Positions 60,908 through 64,000 of a stretch of DNA of 64,000 bases are shown here, in pieces. The translations under genes were made by a program, and so were the position numbers. The DNA comes from Achromobacter pulmonis. Lineage in GTDB: Bacteria; Pseudomonadota; Gammaproteobacteria; Burkholderiales; Burkholderiaceae_B. Positions within the stretch are counted from its first letter, which is position 1. Every line of letters begins with the position of its first letter. The stretch covers positions 17,237-81,236 of the forward strand of contig NZ_CADIJV010000026.1 of NCBI RefSeq assembly GCF_902859765.1, written 5' to 3'. The notes below the pieces were generated by a model, which searched no databases, was not told where the DNA came from, and saw nothing but the letters and a program-made list of their open reading frames with translations.

Positions 60908-61821
60908 GCCAGGGCTCCCGGAAGCGGGGCGCCGCTGGCGGCGGCGGGGGCGCCATACGAGATCTGCGCGCCTTCGAGCGCCAGGCCACGCACCAGCGCG
61001 CGGGTGTCGAGCGCTTGCGTGACCTGGTACTGCAACCAGCGTGGCCAGGTTTCCTCATCGAGCCGTTCGAGCCCGATGCGACCGGTGGCGGTGATGAATT
61101 GGCGGCTGTCCAGGCCGACCGCGTAGGCATGGCCGCGCAACGCGTTCTGGTTGATCAGCAAGGCGCTTTTGATGACGGCGCGGCGCAGCGAGCCTTGCAG
61201 GGCGGCGGCATCGTGCAGGAAGAAGTCCGTCACCAGCAGCCGGTTGGAGGGATGCAGCGTGACGCGGCCGGGCAGGTCGTCAAACAGCAGGTCGAACTGG
61301 CGCGCGCCGGCCGGCAGCGTTTCCAGCCCGCAGGCCCGGGCCAGGCGGGCCAGGTCGCGCTCGGCCTGGCGGGCGTCGCCCTGCGGGCCGCGCGGCAAAG
61401 GCGGGATGGACGGCGCGGTCTGCGGCGCATCGTGGTGCAGGCTGTCCAGCGTTCGCAGCAGGTGCTCGGCGATGTCGTGCAGCGCCTGCGCATCGCAGGG
61501 CGCAAACAGCGGCAGGCTGAGGCTGGGTCCCAATTCCGGAGAGATGCCGCCGATCAGGCCGGCGGCCAGGCGCGTATCGAAGCTGCGGCGCAACAGCGCC
61601 TCGCCCTGCGGGTCGTCGAAGCCGGGGGCATCGCCGAAGGCATGGCGCCAGGCGCTGAGCACGACGCTGCCGTCCTGCGCATTGCGCGTCATGCCGATCT
61701 GGTGGTGTTCGTCCAGCGGCACCGCCCATTGCGCCGGCGATTGCGTGTCGCCCGCGTGGAAATGCGCGTCCGTGTACTGCGCGGCGGCCTGCGCGATGTC
61801 GAAGAGGGAGTTGAGCGCCAT
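60904..61821 (-). CDS. Two-domain CesT-like type III secretion chaperone for the patatin effector
   Basis: A 305-residue acidic protein with no signal peptide, about twice the length of a class I type III chaperone (130-160). Two halves each show the CesT-like layout of helix, beta-strands, helix. Half one is about residues 3-130 (SLFDIAQAAAQYTDAHF, strands VPLDEHHQIGMTRN and SVVLSAWRH). Half two is about 150-290 (QAERDLARLARACGLE, strands FDLLFDDLPGRVTLHPSN and LLVTDFFLHD, helix RRAVIKSALLINQNAL). It sits directly upstream of the effector with a 4-bp overlap, so it is probably its cognate chaperone. The duplication is inferred from layout, not from an alignment. Confidence 0.7.
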   Translation of the reverse strand: MALNSLFDIAQAAAQYTDAHFHAGDTQSPAQWAVPLDEHHQIGMTRNAQDGSVVLSAWRHAFGDAPGFDDPQGEALLRRSFDTRLAAGLIGGISPELGPSLSLPLFAPCDAQALHDIAEHLLRTLDSLHHDAPQTAPSIPPLPRGPQGDARQAERDLARLARACGLETLPAGARQFDLLFDDLPGRVTLHPSNRLLVTDFFLHDAAALQGSLRRAVIKSALLINQNALRGHAYAVGLDSRQFITATGRIGLERLDEETWPRWLQYQVTQALDTRALVRGLALEGAQISYGAPAAASGAPLPGALA

Positions 61822-61830
61822 GATGAACTC

Positions 61831-62005
61831 GCGAAGTGGGAATCACGCCTTGAGTAACAGCAGGCCGCCCGCGGGTTCCCTGCCGACGCTTGGGATTCGC
61901 GCATTACGGATGCGATAATGCCGACTCTTCAATTTCGCGCCCGGATGTCGCGCCTGATAGCGGCCAGCGGCGCCATACCGCTACCGTGTCAGATTCCCAC
62001 TTCGC
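61831..62005. repeat. 14-bp perfect inverted repeat spanning the divergent chaperone promoters
   Basis: GCGAAGTGGGAATC (61831-61844) and GATTCCCACTTCGC (61992-62005). Each lies near the start codon of one divergent gene, so both transcripts carry GATTCCCACTTCGC close to their translation start. Confidence 0.75.
61890..61919 (+). promoter_or_regulatory. Candidate promoter of the CesT-type chaperone gene
   Basis: TTGGGA (61890-61895) and GATAAT (61914-61919) are separated by 18 bp, about 67 bp before the proposed GTG start. Confidence 0.35.
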
Positions 62006-62429
62006 CCAGGTGCTATCCGAGCTTGGCCAGGCGCTCGGCATCCCCGCCCTGGCGCCCGCCGAGGGCGGGCTGTGCCAACTGGCGTTCGATGGCCGTCATC
62101 TGGTGCAGCTGATGGGGCATGGCGCGCGCGGCCAGATCCTGCTGTCGTGTGCGGTGGGCGGGGGCAGGATGGACGGCGCCCAGGCCTTGCTGGCGGCGCA
62201 GGGCAATTTCCTGCAGGCCGCAGGCGGCGTGGTGGCCTGCGCCGCGCCCGACGGCCGCATGCATCTGCAACTGGGCATCGCGCGCGAACAATGCGGGGCG
62301 CAAGCGCTGCTGGCCGCCATCGAGGCGCTGCTCGATCAGGTCGAGGCCTGGGAAAAACGCATCGCGCGCGCGGCGCCCCAGGACGACGCGCCGCGGCGCA
62401 ATCCCGCCTTCATGATGCAGTCGGTCTAG
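61986..62429 (+). CDS. CesT-family type III secretion chaperone
   Basis: A 147-residue acidic protein of class I/II chaperone size. The N-terminal helix DSHFAQVLSELGQALG, strands CQLAFDGRHLVQLMGH and GQILLSCAVGG, helix DGAQALLAAQGNFLQAAGG, and HLQLGIAREQC then ALLAAIEALLDQVEAWEK fit the CesT fold. The start is a GTG (61986) because no in-frame ATG lies near; the ribosome site is weak. It is divergent from the effector-chaperone pair and convergent with sctF. Its client is not evident in the window. Confidence 0.72.
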   Translation: MSDSHFAQVLSELGQALGIPALAPAEGGLCQLAFDGRHLVQLMGHGARGQILLSCAVGGGRMDGAQALLAAQGNFLQAAGGVVACAAPDGRMHLQLGIAREQCGAQALLAAIEALLDQVEAWEKRIARAAPQDDAPRRNPAFMMQSV

Positions 62430-62462
62430 GGCGCCGGCGCGCGCGCCGCGCCGCTGCCCGGT

Positions 62463-62729
62463 TCAGCTGGCCTTCTGGATGACGCCCTTGAGCGAATCCG
62501 CGATCTGCTTGGTGATGGTGCTCTGGATCTCGATCAGCATGGTCCACTGCTGCACCTGCTGCTGCATCTTCAGCATGTCGGCCTGCGATACGCTGCCGTC
62601 GGCGTTGGTGCGCATGTTCGACAAGGTCGTCTGCAGATTGCTTTCTTGCGAGCGGATGCTGTCGTAGATGGTGTTGTTGACACTGTTGAAATTCAGGCCG
62701 GACGAGCCGGTCAGTCCGTTCAGGGCCAT
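62463..62729 (-). CDS. sctF: Type III secretion needle subunit SctF
   Basis: An 88-residue helical-hairpin protein. The C-terminal segment QQWTMLIEIQSTITKQIADS followed by LKGVIQKAS is the conserved needle-subunit tail (Trp, Ile-x-x-Ser-Thr-Ile, Leu-x-x-Ile/Val-Gln-Lys). The Asn/Ser-rich N-terminus is typical of the flexible part. It has no signal peptide. It lies directly downstream of the SsaE-like gene (10-bp gap) and sctD. An inner-rod (SctI) identity is less likely from the short length and C-terminus. Confidence 0.82.
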   Translation of the reverse strand: MALNGLTGSSGLNFNSVNNTIYDSIRSQESNLQTTLSNMRTNADGSVSQADMLKMQQQVQQWTMLIEIQSTITKQIADSLKGVIQKAS

Positions 62730-62739
62730 GTTGTGTCTC

Positions 62740-62997
62740 CTAGCGGGTCAGGGGAAAAGGGGAGGCGCCGGGCTCGGCGGCCGGCGCAAGTTCGGCCAGC
62801 ACGTCGCGCGCGGCGGCGGCGGCCTGCGCCACCGCCTGGCATTGCTGGAACGCGACGGGCACCAGGCCCGAGTCCAGTTGCCGGCAGGCGCGTTGTTCCA
62901 GGGCGGCGAGCCGTTGCGCCAGCGTGGCGCGCAGCGCCGCGCCGTCGGGGCCGGCGAGGCGTTGTTCCAGTTCGGTGAGGGCGGTGGCAGCGTTCAT
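62740..62997 (-). CDS. SsaE/EscE/YscE-like needle co-chaperone
   Basis: An 85-residue Ala-rich helical protein. TELEQRLAGPDGAALRATLA, RRACRQLDSGL-type turn (QLDSGLVPVAFQQCQ) and a second helix QAVAQAAAAARDVL match the two-helix layout of the EscE/YscE/SsaE family, which stabilises the needle subunit before secretion. Its position between sctD and sctF agrees. Sequence is short, so the family call is tentative. Confidence 0.6.
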   Translation of the reverse strand: MNAATALTELEQRLAGPDGAALRATLAQRLAALEQRACRQLDSGLVPVAFQQCQAVAQAAAAARDVLAELAPAAEPGASPFPLTR

Positions 62998-63019
62998 GCG
63001 GGCGGGAGCGGTTAGGGAG

Positions 63020-64000
63020 TCAGCGCGTCACGATGGCGGTGCGCGGGCCTTCGAAGATGATGCGGGTGTTTTCCACGGCGACCAGGCGGTACTTGCGGTA
63101 GACGCCGCCGACCAGCAGCTTACTGCCGTCTTCCAAAACGACAAAGGGTTGCGGTCCGCCGACGACGCTGCGGATCACGAAGGGCACGCTGTCGGCGGTC
63201 GGCGCGGCGCTGGCGGCGGCCAGCCGCGCCACGCCCAGGTGGCGCTGGTTGAAGTCGTCCAGCACCTCGCGCAGGCGCGCCTGCTGGTCGTCATCGAGCG
63301 CGCCGGCCGCGATTTCCAGATGGTCCGGCTTCCAGGCCAGGGTGATGCCGGACAGGCCGGCGTCCACCAACTGGCTCGACAGCGTATCGCTGAGCTGCTG
63401 CGTCAAGGCAATGTCGTTGCCCAGCACCGTCATGCCGGGCAACTGCGCCCGCAGCGCGTCCAGCGCCGAGGCGCGTTCGCGCGCGCTGCTGGCGATGCCG
63501 GCCACCACCAGCCGGCCGTCGCCTTCGTAGCGCGGTTCGTAGCGCACATTGAAGGCGCGCAGCGCGCCGCGGGCCGTGCGCACGACTTCGTCTTCATTGC
63601 TGATGCGCATCGCCGGCATCGGCCAGACCTGCGACAGCGCTGCCGCCACGGCATCCTGCTCGGCCGCATTGCGGACCCAGCCCGACACCGTCACTGTGCC
63701 ATTGCGCGACATCGAAACGTGCAGCCGCGAGGCCAGGCCCATGCGTTCGAAGATGGCGGAAATCTGCCCCACGGACTTCTCGGCGGCGGCCAGGCGCGGG
63801 TCGACCTGCGGCGCGCGGCTGGCGGTCGATGGCGGCATCAGGGCCAGGAAGATGGCCACGATGATGGTCAGTGCCACCGCGCCCAGGCCCAGCAGCATCG
63901 GCCACGAGTCGCGCTTGCGGCGCACCGGGGCCGGGGGAGGCGGACGGCGTTCCTGCGGGCGCGCCGCGCCGGCGGCCGGCGCGGCAGTCTCGGGCGGCGG
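63020..64000 (-). CDS. sctD: Type III secretion inner-membrane ring protein SctD (5' partial)
   Basis: 327 codons visible; the frame is still open at the window edge, so the N-terminus is missing. A Pro/Arg-rich linker is followed by a single transmembrane segment (SWPMLLGLGAVALTIIVAIF) and a periplasmic part with ring-building (BON-like) repeats (VSMSRNGTVTVSGWVRN, then GDGRLVVAGIASS). C-terminal strands are GPQPFVVLEDGSKLLVGGVY. This is the SctD/YscD/PrgH layout; the absent N-terminal FHA-like cytoplasmic domain should lie beyond 64000. An internal GTG at 63925 would remove the linker and is not the start. Confidence 0.88.
   Translation of the reverse strand, partial: PPPETAAPAAGAARPQERRPPPPAPVRRKRDSWPMLLGLGAVALTIIVAIFLALMPPSTASRAPQVDPRLAAAEKSVGQISAIFERMGLASRLHVSMSRNGTVTVSGWVRNAAEQDAVAAALSQVWPMPAMRISNEDEVVRTARGALRAFNVRYEPRYEGDGRLVVAGIASSARERASALDALRAQLPGMTVLGNDIALTQQLSDTLSSQLVDAGLSGITLAWKPDHLEIAAGALDDDQQARLREVLDDFNQRHLGVARLAAASAAPTADSVPFVIRSVVGGPQPFVVLEDGSKLLVGGVYRKYRLVAVENTRIIFEGPRTAIVTR

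Noticed and set aside
1-64000. CRISPR arrays, rRNA genes, insertion-sequence transposases, prophage genes
   Set aside because: None seen: no regularly spaced direct repeats, no rRNA motifs, no transposase, integrase or phage structural ORFs.

Overview
The window is GC-rich bacterial chromosome with the gene order and codon habits of the Alcaligenaceae (Bordetella/Achromobacter). Three things suggest Achromobacter in particular. One is a core block running livHMGF-rplM-rpsI-argC-erpA-anmK-tyrS. Another is the large number of Bug/TRAP/ABC binding proteins and LysR regulators. The third is an ExoU-type patatin effector (AxoU-like) beside a type III secretion locus. The genus assignment is inferred from gene content; there is no rRNA gene in the window.

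Layout. 1-5,700: the 3' part of an Lrp/AsnC regulator, a 160-bp element with 33-bp inverted ends, a Bug solute-binding protein and alpha/beta hydrolase divergent from a LysR regulator, a small lipoprotein and an MFS transporter. 5,700-16,100: gltX, a Pat-type acetyltransferase, a four-gene NitT/TauT-type ABC importer operon ending in an isochorismatase-fold hydrolase, an esterase, darP and pmbA. 16,200-22,400: an odd DctP-like binding protein, then the branched-chain amino acid importer livJ-livHMGF with hairpins between livJ and livH. 22,400-36,700: housekeeping genes (rplM-rpsI, argC, erpA, anmK, an M23 peptidase, tyrS, glyA, nrdR, ribD) with several clear intrinsic terminators.

36,700-46,300: two overlapping lipoprotein genes of unknown function (one DUF3142), an AT-richer 0.87-kb gap, the prkA-yeaH-spoVR stress operon and a tRNA-Ser(GGA). 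46,400-59,100: metabolic accessory genes. They include a TRAP transporter, uronate-dehydrogenase-like, SMP-30 lactonase and 3-hydroxyacyl-CoA-dehydrogenase-like cluster that reads as an oxidative sugar-acid pathway divergent from its own LysR regulator. A FrnE-like DsbA protein and a GCS2-type ligase follow.

59,100-64,000: one edge of a type III secretion locus. It has an ExoU/AxoU-like phospholipase preceded by an overlapping gene for an unusually long, apparently two-domain chaperone, then a CesT-type chaperone, the needle subunit SctF, an SsaE/EscE-like needle co-chaperone and the 3' part of sctD running off the window.

The observations that best repay follow-up are the effector with its tandem chaperone and the 14-nt sequence shared by the two divergent chaperone transcripts. 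Next come the DctP paralogue whose ligand-binding segment is replaced by an Ala-rich stretch, the two-lipoprotein DUF3142 unit, the 160-bp inverted-repeat element, and the structured leader regions of rplM and livH.
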